The notes beneath the pieces are model-generated. The model was given only the letters and a program-made list of their open reading frames with translations, had not been told where the DNA came from and did no database searches. 64,000 nucleotides of DNA from Okapia johnstoni (Eukaryota; Chordata; Mammalia; Artiodactyla; Giraffidae), in the NCBI GenBank assembly GCA_024291935.2, contig CM044309.1, forward strand, positions 2,108,001 through 2,172,000. The letters run 5' to 3'. The position numbers were made by a program, and so were the translations under genes. Each line of letters begins with the position of its first letter. The first letter of the stretch is position 1. Shown here one piece after another: positions 24,200 to 35,234 of this stretch.

Positions 24200-24490
24200 G
24201 AAAAGAGAGTGCTTAAAAGTCTGGGATTAATATTCTGGTTTAACAATTTTTATGTAAACTTGGGTGAGTTATTTAGCTTCCTGGGTTTCCTCTTCTGTAA
24301 ACTGTGAATAATAATATCATAATAATAATATCTATAATAATAATAATAATAATATCATCTCAGATAACAACCCATCTCAGAGGGTTGTTTGTAGGTTATA
24401 TAAGCCAGCCATTGTAATATATAATATGCATTTTATTATATTATAATACTTATTATAGTGCCTAGAGCATGGTATGTACTTCATATTTTA
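24200..24490 (+). mobile_element. MIR SINE with internal AAT expansion
   Basis: Contains cttgggtgagttatttagct, tcctcttctgtaaactgtga and cagagggttgttt, the MIR core in order. The taataatag segment has grown into the AAT repeat at 24307-24356. Confidence 0.7.
24307..24356. repeat. (AAT)n microsatellite in MIR
   Basis: Interrupted AAT/ATA repeats, the longest block being 24338-24352. Confidence 0.9.
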
Positions 24491-25064
24491 CAAATAAGAT
24501 GGAATATAAAAATGTCATTCTGGGAAGGATTATTAGAGTTCATGAGATAAATAATTAGTATTGAACACATTTAAAAATAGAAGAAGAGATGACCATTTTA
24601 AGTTGGAATCCCAGGGAAACAAACTCTGATACAGATATCTGCATGTAGGATTTTTGAGGGAGTGCTCATTAGAACAACCTTGCAAACTCCCAAGCCCCCA
24701 AGCCTCCTCTAGGAGCATATGGAGAAAGGCTGGGAAGAGGAGTTGAACTGGGATGAAGTTCTAAAAGAGTTTTTGCCAATCTTACAAGGAATTCTGCAGT
24801 TGAGATTGTTCTAAAGAGATGCTCTAATTAAAATAAAGAGATTGGGCTTTTTTCCCCCCTATATTGAGTGCTAGTTACACCCAGGGAGGTGTCAGAGCTT
24901 AGGGTAGTGCAGCCTCCTTCCTGAAAGGCAGTGACCAGATAAGACTTATCTCAACTGAAAACATCAACAAACACCCATCTCTGTGCACTTTTCCAAATGA
25001 ATGCTTTGATCTGAAGGAAGCACACTTGTTGCATCCTATTACATATGTAATACATATACATATT
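24491..25064. other. Unique or unassigned old-repeat DNA
   Basis: 24600-24760 has a faint resemblance to an old interspersed repeat (cccagggaaacaaactctga) that I cannot assign. No gene signal. Confidence 0.4.
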
Positions 25065-25273
25065 TGGGGCTTCCCTGGTGGCTCAGATGGTATAGAATCT
25101 GCCTGCAATGCAGGAGACCAGAGTGGATCCCTGCGTTGGGAAGAGCCCCTGGAGAAAAGAATGGTAACCCACCCATTCCAGTAGTCTTGCCGGGAGAATT
25201 CCATGGACAGAGGAGCCAGGCGGGCCACAGTCCATGGGGCAGCAAACAGTTAAAACCAACTGAGAGACTAACA
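25065..25273 (+). mobile_element. Bov-tA SINE with CATA-rich tail
   Basis: Head ggcttccctggtggctcaga; body gaattccatggacagaggag to gagagactaac; the tail grades into a CACA/CATA repeat to about 25299. Confidence 0.93.
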
Positions 25274-25299
25274 CACAAACATACACATACATACATAAA

Positions 25300-26385
25300 T
25301 AGGTATGCATACACATATAAATATACAATATTTATATATTACTATATTTGAGAATAGATATGAAATGTACATGATTTAACATAAAAGCAATCTATGATTT
25401 CTCTATATATATTTGAACTAATATACTTACGATGATAAAGTTTCATACTGTGAATTTTGCACTGAAGTCTGCTTTCACAATAAGAACAAGCGAGAATATA
25501 AACAACCAAAAATATTTTTGCCAGGCAGACAAGTTTCATGTTTTTAATACTGAATGCACAAAGTACCTCGATTCTTGCAGACACTAAAAAAGTTACCCCG
25601 CTATCAGTACAGAAAACGAGTCACTCCAAAGGCTCTAACAGTCTCAGACATCCGGACAGATTTCAGCAAAAAGTCACATTTCTGTAAGTCATTTGACATA
25701 AGAAGGTTTTGCTTATCAATTAGTTTGAAAGTCACACCTATTCAAATCTATATAAAAATCAAGATAAAGACTTTCTCTAAATACAAAGAATGATAAGACA
25801 AAATTTAGTCAGTAAATTCATCCCAAGACATTGAAAAAAGAAACTCACAAACTATTAAATTTTATTTTTCTCAGAGAAGTTGTTTGGAAGGCAAAGAAAT
25901 GGACCAGACATCCTTATTATTTTATAAAGTACACATCTTATGAATTTTGGAAGCAGTTGACTTTTTAAAAGAGTTTCCTGTTTTTTATTTTGGCAACACG
26001 AATTATAGAATTTATATTCCAAGTTGCTGTGATTATTAAATATGCAAAGCACAGAGTTCTTATCTCTTTATCTTCTTTGTTATGAACTGAACCTCTTATC
26101 ATTTGGAGACATATCATCGTGATGTGCCTTAGATTGTTTCCTCAAAGAATCTGAAAAATATTTCCCAGAAAAAAATTTCTAATTGAAGATGAAGTGTCCA
26201 TTTGCAACAGAAATGGCAGAAAAAGAAAAAAAAATCTTGAAAACAATATAGCTATGTCTCAAATAAGCAAATGAGGACACTACAGGTAGGTATATAGTCA
26301 ATATAAAAGGATTCATCTATATAGAGGTGGTTTTTTGAATACTTTGTAATTATTCTGATCTGTTTGAAACTTTGTGATGCTTCTG
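25300..26385. other. AT-rich unique DNA
   Basis: Frames at 25342-25584, 25554-25793 and 25855-26052 are short and without known motifs. Confidence 0.45.
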
Positions 26386-27156
26386 TTTTAAAGTTGGAAA
26401 GTAGTTGATTTACAACATTGTGTTAGTTTCTGGTGTACAGAAAAGTAAATCAGTTTTACATATAAAACTGATTTAGATTATTTTCCCATATAAGTCATTA
26501 CTGAGTACTGAGTTCCCAGTGTTATTCAGTAGACCCTTTAGAGTAATTGATTGTATGTAGTGTTCATATGTTAATTCCCTTTCTTACTCCCTTTTAACCA
26601 TAAGTTTGTACTTAACATTTGTTGCTTATATGTGGAATCTAGATAAAAAGGAAGGGGTAGAGGTGAACTTATTTACAAACAGATGTCACGCGAGTGTGTG
26701 CTCCTCGGTTCTTGTCACGTCACAACAAAGATTTGGAGTGACCGACATTAGAGCCCTCGGCGGGTCACGGCTCTCGGGTCTCGAACAGACCATGTTATAG
26801 CTCTTAGACAAACAGTGTTACAGCTCTATTTTATTTAGATAATACCAGGAAAATCCATCCTTGAAGCATGAGGGCCTGCTGACCGTCGACCCAAAAACAC
26901 GAAGAGAAGAACGCCCCAGTGCGCGGGAGAGAAAAAGGAGAGCGAGCGCTTTGGCTCCGCCTTCCCTACGTTTTTCCTCCCCCAGGGCCGCCCTGTGCAA
27001 ACTGGGCTTGGCCGGGAGCGCCGTTCTACCTGCAGTCCTCCCTCTGGTCCTCGGCCCTTCCTTTGCTCCGTTTTCGCGGGCTTTTCTCTTCCTTTCTTTT
27101 AGCCACCGCGACTTTGCACTCCTGTTTCCTACTCTAACTACCTAACACAGAAATAT
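26386..27156 (-). mobile_element. L1 3' end with inverted 5' part, split by a solo LTR
   Basis: 26386-26604 is antisense L1 3' UTR (agtagttgatttacaacatt, taaccataagtttgt). From about 26605 the text switches to sense L1 (cttatatgtggaatctagat, ggtgaacttatttacaaac). This opposite-orientation arrangement is the product expected from twin priming. The sense part is interrupted at 26684 by an LTR and resumes at 27148 as cagaaata. Confidence 0.78.
26684..27147 (-). mobile_element. Solo LTR of a ruminant endogenous retrovirus
   Basis: 464 bp bounded TG...CA, flanked on both sides by CAGA (26680-26683 and 27148-27151). Removing it restores a continuous L1 sequence, which fixes the ends. A 4-bp duplication fits a class I (gammaretrovirus-like) element. 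AATAAA is on the minus strand (complement of 26830-26835), and the minus-strand order gives a long G+C-rich U3, the signal, then R/U5, so I place the LTR on the minus strand. No internal viral region remains; the 94- and 72-codon frames are not genes. Confidence 0.82.
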
Positions 27157-27838
27157 TCTGATTCTTAAGTATTGATTGGCATTCGCACTTTTTGCATGAA
27201 TATGTATGATCACAGCTAGGGTAAGAGGAGCTGGGAAGAGGTATGAGTGACGGGAAAGGGGAAAAGGAGGAGGGGGGAGAAGGAAAGGAGGAGGGAGGGA
27301 AAAGGGGTGGTTAGAAAAGAGGAAGGAAGGAAAAAAGGGAGAGAGAAGGCGTGATGAAGGATGGAAAACGCAACTTTGATTTCAAGAAACAATTGGAAGA
27401 AAAAAGTTACCACTATGAGGCAGACAGCTTGCTGTCCATTTTTCCAGCGTTTTCTCACTCAGTCATTAATATAAGTCTGAGAAGTATGTATCGACAGTCC
27501 CCTTGTACAAATGAGGAAACAGAATCGTTCAGTTGTACAGATAGAAATAGTCATCTAGGATTTACATATGGTCTAGACTTCTTGAGTCATTTAGGCATAA
27601 TACCAAACAGATTTATGAGATGGGGCCAAATGGTGAAAATACTCTCAGTGCCTTTCAGAAATGGAATCCTCTCATACTTCTGAACAATGGCATTTTATGC
27701 CTGTTTTACAATACAATGCTCAGTTCAACATTTTGGTGTTTTTTTTTTTTTTTTCCACTTGGCAAAGGTGACACATACAAAAAAAAATGTGTGTGTATAT
27801 TTTGGTTTGGGAAGTAACTGTATGTTTTTATATTGTAT
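27156..27838. other. Spacer with purine tract, MIR-like piece and T-run
   Basis: 27228-27347 is strongly purine-rich (aggaggaggggggagaagg). 27465-27580 weakly resembles antisense MIR (caaatgaggaaacagaatcg). 27739-27754 is T16. A 110-codon frame at 27351-27683 overlaps these and has no known motif. Confidence 0.45.
27228..27347. repeat. Purine-rich (GA) tract
   Basis: About 120 bases, nearly all A and G on the plus strand, with irregular GGA/GAAGG units. Confidence 0.85.
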
Positions 27839-27839
27839 T

Positions 27840-28100
27840 GCTGCTGCTGCTGCTGCTAAGTCGCTTCAGTCATGTCCGACTCTGTGCGACCCCATAGACG
27901 GCAGCCCACCAGGATCGGCCGTCCCTGGGATTCTCCAGGCAAGAACACTGGAGTGGGTTGCCATTTCCTTCTCCAGTGCATGAAAGGGAAAAGTGAAAGT
28001 GAAGTCGCTCAGTCATGTCCGACTCTTTGTGACCCCATAGACTGCAGCCTACCAGGCTCCGCCGTCCATGGGATTCTCCAGGCAAGAACCCTGGAGTTCA
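27840..28100 (-). mobile_element. Bov-A2 SINE (two Bov-A units)
   Basis: A (GCT)6 run at 27840-27857 is the tail on the other strand. Then come two antisense Bov-A units, 27858-27985 and about 28000-28100, joined by gtgaaagtgaagtcgctcag. No tRNA head is present, as expected for Bov-A2. Confidence 0.93.
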
Positions 28101-29188
28101 CTGCCCTAGAATATAGGTCAAAGAGGAAAAACATAGCAGGCTTAGGCTCAGAACTTTGATTCTTTCCTTGATCTTAAACTGTAATGTTCTGGCTGCCACT
28201 ATATTTCTCTTTCACCAAAAAAAAATTCATTTCAACAAGTTTTGTCCAATTTGCTAGAACTCAACCCACCTCCCAAGACACTAAGTCTGGTGGTTTAGGC
28301 TAATTAGCCTGCCATTATCAGAAACTGAGCTGCTGTTACCAGTGCATTGATATTTTAAATAAAACTGAAACAGAACAATAATATCATAACATGAGGATGT
28401 ATTATTCAAAAATTTCTTAAAATGCTAAAGCTAAATGAAAAATTATACAGTGATATAAGCATATAATTTAATCTTGGACTTAATAATAGTAAAACTTTTG
28501 AAAATTCATGTTATGCCCACGTATGAACTTACCCTATTTATGAGAACTAAGAATATCTTCCACATTGGCATCATTTTAATGCACATGGATAATCTTCCCC
28601 CTGATTTGACAAGGTAGTACCTACTGAGGAGAATAATTAAAATAAAGCCATAGTCTCCTTAGCTATATATTGTTTTTGTTGTCTACCCTTCAGGACAGAA
28701 GAACAAAGTTTGGAAAGAAAACAACTCCAAAAGCCAGTGTATATTTTTTTCAGGCAATGTAGTCCTAGTGGAAACTGCTTTAGCCTGAAGAAACATTGCT
28801 GAATTAAAAAGATAGACTCTTAGGAACCCATGCTTTGAGCGAATATTTCACACTCAAACATACTTATGAAAAACAGTCATCATTGTCCTTAACCAGAGTT
28901 AGCTGTGAGTGAGGGAGATGGCTGCGAAGAGATTTGAGAAAGCTCAGATACATAATTTACTAGCTTTCTTTACAGAAACACTTAAATTGTGCAACAATAG
29001 CCTACCACAGGGACATATTTACTTTTGAATACCAAAGCAGGTGATTCTACTTTGGAAGTGGCGAACAGATAAATCTGTATTTTTGAGTAATTACTCTGTG
29101 TCCTTCATTGTGCTCTATGTTTTTAATGTCATACTCAATTCAAGCCTTCGTTGGCCATTAGGTATTAGTAGCACTGACCTGAAACAAA
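28101..29188. other. AT-rich unique DNA
   Basis: No gene or repeat recognised. Confidence 0.45.
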
Positions 29189-29474
29189 GAAGTCTCCAGA
29201 TATTTTTCCAGCAAAGACATGTTTATTTAGGATCAGCAGAGAATTGCAATTTAGTGTTGGCAACCATGGCAAGCAAAGTGCAAGTCTTTGCAGAGGAAGG
29301 GGAACGCTTCCATGGAGAGGAAACGCATGATAGAAAGCTGTAGCAAGCAGAGAGTCCCCGGCTTTTCACTGGCTGAGCCCTTGCCAGGAGAGAAGAGGAG
29401 TCTTTCTTCCCGTTGTCCTGCTCCACCAGCTTTGCGAGGCATGAAAGCTCCCCAGTCTAGTCTTCAACTCTACT
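29189..29474 (-). mobile_element. Probable LTR (minus strand), boundaries uncertain
   Basis: Richer in G+C than its flanks. On the minus strand it reads a G+C-rich block, then ctgatcctaaataaacatgt, a typical LTR polyadenylation region, about 50 bases from its end. I see no clean TG...CA ends or target duplication, so the call rests on composition and the signal. Confidence 0.4.
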
Positions 29475-29514
29475 GAATTGAGGCTTCTGATCATTATTTT
29501 TTAACAGTAGTCTA

Positions 29515-29610
29515 TTAACTTTGTATCACAGAACAGAAAACTGAGACTGGGAGGATCAGTATCTTTCCTAGATTCACAAAAGTAATCAAGTTTGGATATA
29601 AACCAACTTC
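29515..29610 (-). mobile_element. MIR fragment (weak)
   Basis: cagaacagaaaactgagact followed by ttcctagattcacaaaagta follows the order of an antisense MIR core, heavily diverged. Confidence 0.4.
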
Positions 29611-30271
29611 AGAAGAAGATCTTCTTGGTCTATAAAACCTGTGCTGCTTATATCTGTATTATTTTGCCGTTTACATCCCATTATTCTACAAAGCATGTTA
29701 AAAATAAAAAAAAAGCAACAAGTTCCTTCTCAATTTTTAAACCTTGCTTCTATTACCATATAGTACAAATGACTTTGGTAGATAAAAAGGAAAAGATAAA
29801 GTATTGTGAGAAACCAGCATCCTGCAATAAGAAGAGCTCAGAGCAGAGCATTGTTCTGGGCTGTTCCATTGGAGGGAGTTTGATTTATTCAAATCCTGCT
29901 ATAATTGTTTCAAAACTAAATGAAAATGAAATCATCTATTATCATACAGAAGGAGTAAGCCCTAAATTGGATTTCCGAGTTTAAGATGAAAAAGTAAGCT
30001 AACCTCCAAAATGGCTTAAAATTGAACTTTATCTCCTGGTATGGAACAATAGCTTTAAGAGATTTGGGGGAAGAGTGAGTCTCTGAAAAATGGAATAGTA
30101 ATAAAAATGACAGTTTTATAAGCAAATTAGGGCAAATATTCTATTTTGTCCTTTAACCCAATATTATTACGAACTCTGATAAATGTATAATCTTTCAGTA
30201 AAACTTCTTTTTGTCATATGTTAATGCCTTGTAGGTTAAATACAGAGTCCGAGGATAAATGCCAAAGTCAT
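29611..30271. other. AT-rich unique DNA
   Basis: A 130-codon plus-strand frame starts at 29592 and ends at 29984; it is Lys/Ile/Ser-rich with no recognised domain, no exon signals and no neighbouring gene. Probably chance. Confidence 0.4.
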
Positions 30272-30332
30272 GCGTGCGCACACACACATGCGCGCGCACA
30301 CACACACACACACACACATACACGCACATCAG
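30272..30332. repeat. Compound (CA)n/(CG)n microsatellite
   Basis: A (CA) run interrupted by tgcgcgcgca, then ten CA units and cacgcacatc. Confidence 0.92.
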
Positions 30333-31130
30333 CACATCAGCATAATAGGAATACCTTATTTTCCTAATTTAGAAAGATAGTTATACACTGCTTTTTAAAT
30401 TATGTATATCTATACCTAATAAGGATAACATAAAGCCTATCTATTTCTAAGGTAATATCCTGAACAGTTTTGCTTGCCTTAAGGTTAAAAGATCCTTTAT
30501 AGAGTTTTTAGTTTTGGCAGTCCTCTAACAATGCTACTCAATGAAATTGCAAGAGGTTTGGGCTTTGGGAAATACCCACAGGTAGAATGTTTTGGCTCTA
30601 AGTCTGAAATATGGTCATATACCACTGATTCTTTCCTGGGGCCTATTTCTAGCCCCTGCTCCCAGATACAGTTGACACTGAGACATTTTTGGTCGTCCCA
30701 AGTGTGAGAAGGATGCTGTCAGAGACTAGATGGTAGAGATCAGGGAAGCTGCTTTTTCACAGTGTGCAGGACAGCTCCGCACAACCAAGAACTACCCCGT
30801 GAGTCAACAAAGGGTTTGTGTGTGTCTTTATGCTCCTATGTATGGTGGATTCTGACTTTTGATGCAAAGTCCCAAAATAGACATCACACAGTTGCACTGG
30901 AATTGACATCACTATGCTTCAGAGGACATACATAGGTAAATGCTTTTTACTTTGGTATGAAATCCAAAGGAACACCCTCCTTCCCATGAATGTTCACATG
31001 AAGAAAGCAAAAACTAATGCTCTAACTTATATTTCTGTCTATTTCATGATAAGGGTAGAATTTGTATAAATTAAGCCAATCAGTTCCAAGATTGAAATAT
31101 TTGAAACATATGCAATATATTCTCAAAATA
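30333..31130. other. Unique DNA
   Basis: No gene or repeat recognised. Confidence 0.45.
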
Positions 31131-31290
31131 TCTGTAATTAAGAATCACCTGGTATGCTCTGTAATAAAATAAATACCCGAAACCTGCACCAGAGGGTTGT
31201 TTTGCTTTATTAAGTGTAAAGTAAAGGCTCACAGACTTTCCCTTTTGATAAGAACATCGCACGATTCTGATGTGGTTAGTTCCCTTGGAG
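31131..31290. mobile_element. MER5-like hAT transposon remnant
   Basis: aagaatcacctggtatgctc on the left, aacctgcaccagagggttgt in the middle, and catcgcacgattctgatgtg on the right are the diverged signature of a MER5-type non-autonomous hAT element. Confidence 0.5.
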
Positions 31291-32544
31291 TCCTATTTGG
31301 GAAAATGGAATAGAGTTCCTTTGGAACCAGTGGCCCTCGCGGCACATTAAGTAGCAATTTCTAAGTCTGTACTTGGACATCTGTGATACAAAATTCAATG
31401 CCAAATGAATAACTGTCATCTAGGGCTTGGAAAGTGCAAATAAAAATGTGAAAAGGAAACCTAAGCGTTTAGATCAATAGATTCAAGCACTGTCACCTCA
31501 CATTATTTCAAAACATGACCTGGTATTGACATGTAATCTTGTCCCCAAATTACCTTCAAATGAGTGAGCAAATGAATGAATGGTAATTGTTTACAATAAA
31601 TACATATGTTAGACTACATTTCCTTATGCTTACACAGAGTGCCACCAGCTAGTATAACAATGATAGATTTATGGCAAAAACATATGAGAGAAGAGTCCGT
31701 TAGCAGGGAAATAAATGAGAAATGCAAATGTATCTACTCATAAAGTTAGAGTTTTATTATAGCTTATTTTCTAGTCAATTTAAAATTACTTGATTAAGCC
31801 TTGATATGAACTCTTTGACGTTATTCACAGAAGCTCAGAAGCAAGCACACTGCGGCTAACACAATGGGAGACATAGTGAGTGAATATCCTGTTTGGAGAA
31901 TTGTTGAAGGAAACTGAAAGAGAAGGGAGAAAGCAAGAGCACAGACAGGAGGCCCCTGAAAAATGTGCTGGAATATGGTTCTCCGTATTGCTTTCATACT
32001 CTTTGCCTAGCTTTACCCTGATTGAGGTGGTCTTTCAATATATTGAGTCTAAAACCTAGTCATGCTACGAGAGATAATACTAGCAGGTAAAATTTCACTT
32101 TGAAAATTTTAGTCTGTTATGCATAATGCAAAGATTCAAGGACAATGAGAGTTTAGAAAGGGCATAAAGGCAAACAGCTCAATACAGAAAAGAGGCTTAA
32201 AATAACTGGGTCCTCTCAACGGTAAAGAAATATGTGTACCATTCTTTGAACTCCAAGTATATTCTGAATCAGATAGGAAAAGTACTGGATCTCATCTCAT
32301 GCTGTACTTAGCCTGTAGATTTTTTCCACTTACAAGACTGTGATGAGAGCTAAGGGAACATGTATGTTTGACGATTAAAACACGCATACTGTCATCCACC
32401 AAACATCTGCTGCTGAAGTGGGTGAGTGTTTGTCAACATATAGTTTCTCATACGCACATGGATGTAGCATGTTATAAATAGCCACACATATGCTGAGTCT
32501 TTTCATAGTTAAGTGTGTTCTCTTTTCTCTTCCTCTGCCCCTAG
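31291..32544. other. Unique DNA upstream of a possible terminal exon
   Basis: No gene recognised. The last 24 bases form a strong polypyrimidine tract and AG (see 32545-32885). Confidence 0.45.
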
Positions 32545-32885
32545 GAAGCTCAGTAGCTGCTTGGCCAGTAGCATATACTGATAGTGGTGTGCTGGTGGCC
32601 AGGTTCAGGCCGGAAGAGACTTGTGGTTTCTCCTTTATGTCTTTTGGAGAACTCCACCTGGGATCCTCAAGCCACACGGTAACGAGTTCTCCTATTGAGA
32701 CACTAGTAAGACAGAAGCAGCCCTGGGATCCAAGCCTCATGGTCACCCACCGAGAAAAGCAACTAAAGTCTTCCCAACAGTCCAGATTCACTCTGTTTAC
32801 TAGCTGAATACCACCAAAGGGCATCAGCTGACACCATCTGGAGAACTGAACACCTGCACAAGATGTAATAAAATCCTTTCAGTAT
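32545..32885 (+). other. Candidate 3'-terminal exon (unidentified transcript)
   Basis: A polypyrimidine tract ending tcttcctctgcccctag gives a textbook splice acceptor at 32543-32544. From there one frame is open for 86 codons to TGA (32805-32807), with the first codon split (phase 1). AATAAA follows at 32867-32872, about 60 bases after the stop. The segment is richer in G+C than its neighbours and matches no repeat I know. The minus strand is also open (32375-32824), which warns that openness alone proves little. No upstream exon is seen nearby. It could be a lncRNA end, a lost gene or an unlisted repeat. Confidence 0.3.
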
Positions 32886-32916
32886 TCATATTTTGCAATA
32901 ATTCATTACACAGAAC

Positions 32917-33441
32917 TCAGTTCAGTTCGGTTCAGTTGCTCAGTCGTGTCCGACTCTTTGTGACCCCATGAACCGCAGCACGCCAGGCTTCCCTGTCCAC
33001 CACCAACTCCCAGAGTTTACTCAAACTCATGTCCATTGGGTCGATGATGCCATCCAGCCATCTCATCCTCTGTCATCCCCTTCTCCTCCTGCCCTCAATC
33101 TTTTCCAGCATCAGGGTCTTTTCCAGTGAGTCAGTTTTTCGCATCAGGTGGCCAAAGTATTGGAGTTTTAGCTTCAACATCAGTCCTTCCAATGAATATT
33201 CAGGACTGATTTCCTTTAGGATGGACTGGTTGGATCTCCTTGCCATCCAAGGGACTCTCAAGAGTCTTCTCTAACAGCACAGTTCAAAAGCATCAATTCT
33301 TCAGTGCTCAGCTTTCTTTATAGTCCAACTCTCACATCCATACATGACTACTGGAAAAGCCATAGACTTGACTAGATGGACCTTTGTTGGCAAAGTAATG
33401 TCTCTGCTTTTTAATATGCTGTCTAGGTTGGTCATAACTTT
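32917..33441 (-). mobile_element. BovB LINE 3' end
   Basis: Starts with the (TTCAG)n-like tail, then ttgctcagtcgtgtccgact, running to gtctaggttggtcataactt. The minus-strand frame reads [24 protein letters not shown] ORF2 C-terminal text in pieces. 5'-truncated before the reverse transcriptase. Confidence 0.93.
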
Positions 33442-33474
33442 TGACCAAAATTTATAACCATCTACTTAGCATGA

Positions 33475-33660
33475 TTAATCTCCTTTATAATATTTATCAG
33501 TGTACAGCATTGCATTTCTTTTACTTATTTATCTCTTCTTTTTCCCCTACAGAATATACATTTAACAAAAGGTAAGACTTCATGTGATGTGTTTACTAGT
33601 GTATTCCAGCCAGTAGAACAGTTTGGCATATCACAGGCACTTAAAATATTTACCACGATG
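33475..33660 (-). mobile_element. L2 LINE fragment
   Basis: tttcccctacagaatatac, gtgtattccagccagtagaa and tatcacaggcacttaaaata follow the L2 antisense 3' order. This also explains the acceptor- and donor-like words around 33551-33571. Confidence 0.55.
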
Positions 33661-34645
33661 TTGAAATTACTAAGTGAAAAAGTATTCTGGCAAACATCAT
33701 CAAAAAGCATGTATGAATTTAGTGAACTATTCTCAGAAACTGACTAATGGAGAATTTATTAAAATATGGTGATAAAAATATCAAGTTCAACTGAGAATGA
33801 AAATCTAGGATAATACATTGCTTTTTTTTTGTAATTTCTTATGGCTTAAATGTGATTTAGGGAGATGATAGAGAGGTGTAAGATAAAATGGCATTAAATG
33901 GTATTTTTAAAAGTACTTTGATTATGACAAAAGCGTTTAAATTCTGAACCCAAGTTGATGAAAATTTTGTAAAAGAAAATTTATGTACAGCTGAAATGAC
34001 AGGCTTTTTGCTTGTCTGTTCATTTGTTCTCTCCGTTTACACACTCAGAAAGGTGGTATTTGTTATTTTGCTCATGAATACTTCAAATAAATCAGAGATT
34101 TAAGAAAATGACTAATAGGAAGACAGGAACAGAGAGCAGGAAATATGGTTCATACTTTCTTTGAAATATCAGACCAAGAAAAACTGCTATGATTAATTAC
34201 TTAAAAGCTTCAGAATTTATGCAGTAATCTTAAAGAGGTGCTTTGAACTGAGATCTAAACTCATACAAATCAGTTTTGTTAGTAAATTAGCTCTGCACAA
34301 TAACCCAACAAACATGCTAATTTTTTTTCAAAAAAAGTATATAAATCCACAAGAGTAATAATGTTCAACTACTCATTTTGAGAAAATCTTTTCAAGTAAC
34401 TATAGTATGATGAAAGAACAAAACAATATAATAAGCAAGATAGTGAAAAGGAAATAAAATGTAAATATGTATTAGAATCAAATTCCAACCAAAATGAATT
34501 TTCTGTCATCTGTGTAAAATATTAAATATATATAACTTTGATATGTTTGGGTCTAAATTCAGAAACATATAATTTTCAATTCACCATGTTAAAATTGTGA
34601 CTTTGAAAATTTAAATTTATTTTAGCCTCTAGTATCTTTATTTAT
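33661..34645. other. AT-rich unique DNA
   Basis: Nothing recognised. Confidence 0.45.
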
Positions 34646-34963
34646 GGACTTCCCAGCTCGACTGGTAAAGAATCTGCCTGTAATGCAGGAATCCCCAGTC
34701 CAATTCCTGGGTCAGGAAGTTCCTCTGGAGAACGGGTAGGCTACCCACTCCAGTATTCTTGGGCTTCCCAGGTGGCTCAAACAGCAGAGAATCCACGTAT
34801 AATGTGGCAGACCTGGGTTTGATCCCTGGTTTGGGAAGATCCCATGGAGGAGAGCATGGCAACCCACTCCAGCGTTCTTGCCGGGAGAATCTCATGGACA
34901 GAGCAGCCTCGTGGGCTACTGTCCATAGGGTTGTAGAGAGTTGGCCATGACTGAAAACTAACA
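34646..34963 (+). mobile_element. Composite Bov-tA SINE (two tRNA-derived heads)
   Basis: A first head and partial body (34646-34762, to ccactccagtattctt) join a second full head and body (34763-34963, gcttcccaggtggctcaaac to gttggccatgactgaaaact). A tandem-headed form seen several times in this window. Confidence 0.88.
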
Positions 34964-34968
34964 CCGCA

Positions 34969-35234
34969 CATTCATTGGAAGGACTGATGCTGCAGCTGCA
35001 GCTCCAATCTTTTGGCTACCTGGTGCAGAGTCAACTCGTTGGAAAATATCCTGATGCTAGGAAAGATTGATGGCGAAAGGAGAAGCAGGTCAGAGGATGA
35101 GATGGTTAGACAGCCTCGCCAACTCAATGGAGAGGAATTTGAACAAACTCTGGGAGATAGTGGCGGACAGAGGAGCCTGCTGTACTGTTTTTGGGGTTGC
35201 AAAAACGTCAGACACAGCTTAGCGACTGAACAAC
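34969..35234 (+). mobile_element. BovB LINE 3' end, abutting a SINE
   Basis: cattggaaggactgatgctg through gatgagatggttagacagcc to cacagcttagcgactgaaca. It begins five bases after the preceding SINE and in the same sense, suggesting insertion into, or recombination with, the shared BovB-type 3' end. Confidence 0.88.

Noticed and set aside
26861..27145. 94-codon plus-strand frame in G+C-rich DNA
   Set aside because: Lies in the solo LTR, antisense to it; basic/proline-rich text follows from composition.
29592..29984. 130-codon frame in AT-rich DNA
   Set aside because: Biased composition, no domain, no splice or promoter context; plausible by chance in 64 kb.
33551..33575. Acceptor and donor-like sites 19 bp apart
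   Set aside because: The text fits a diverged L2 LINE, in which these words occur by descent.
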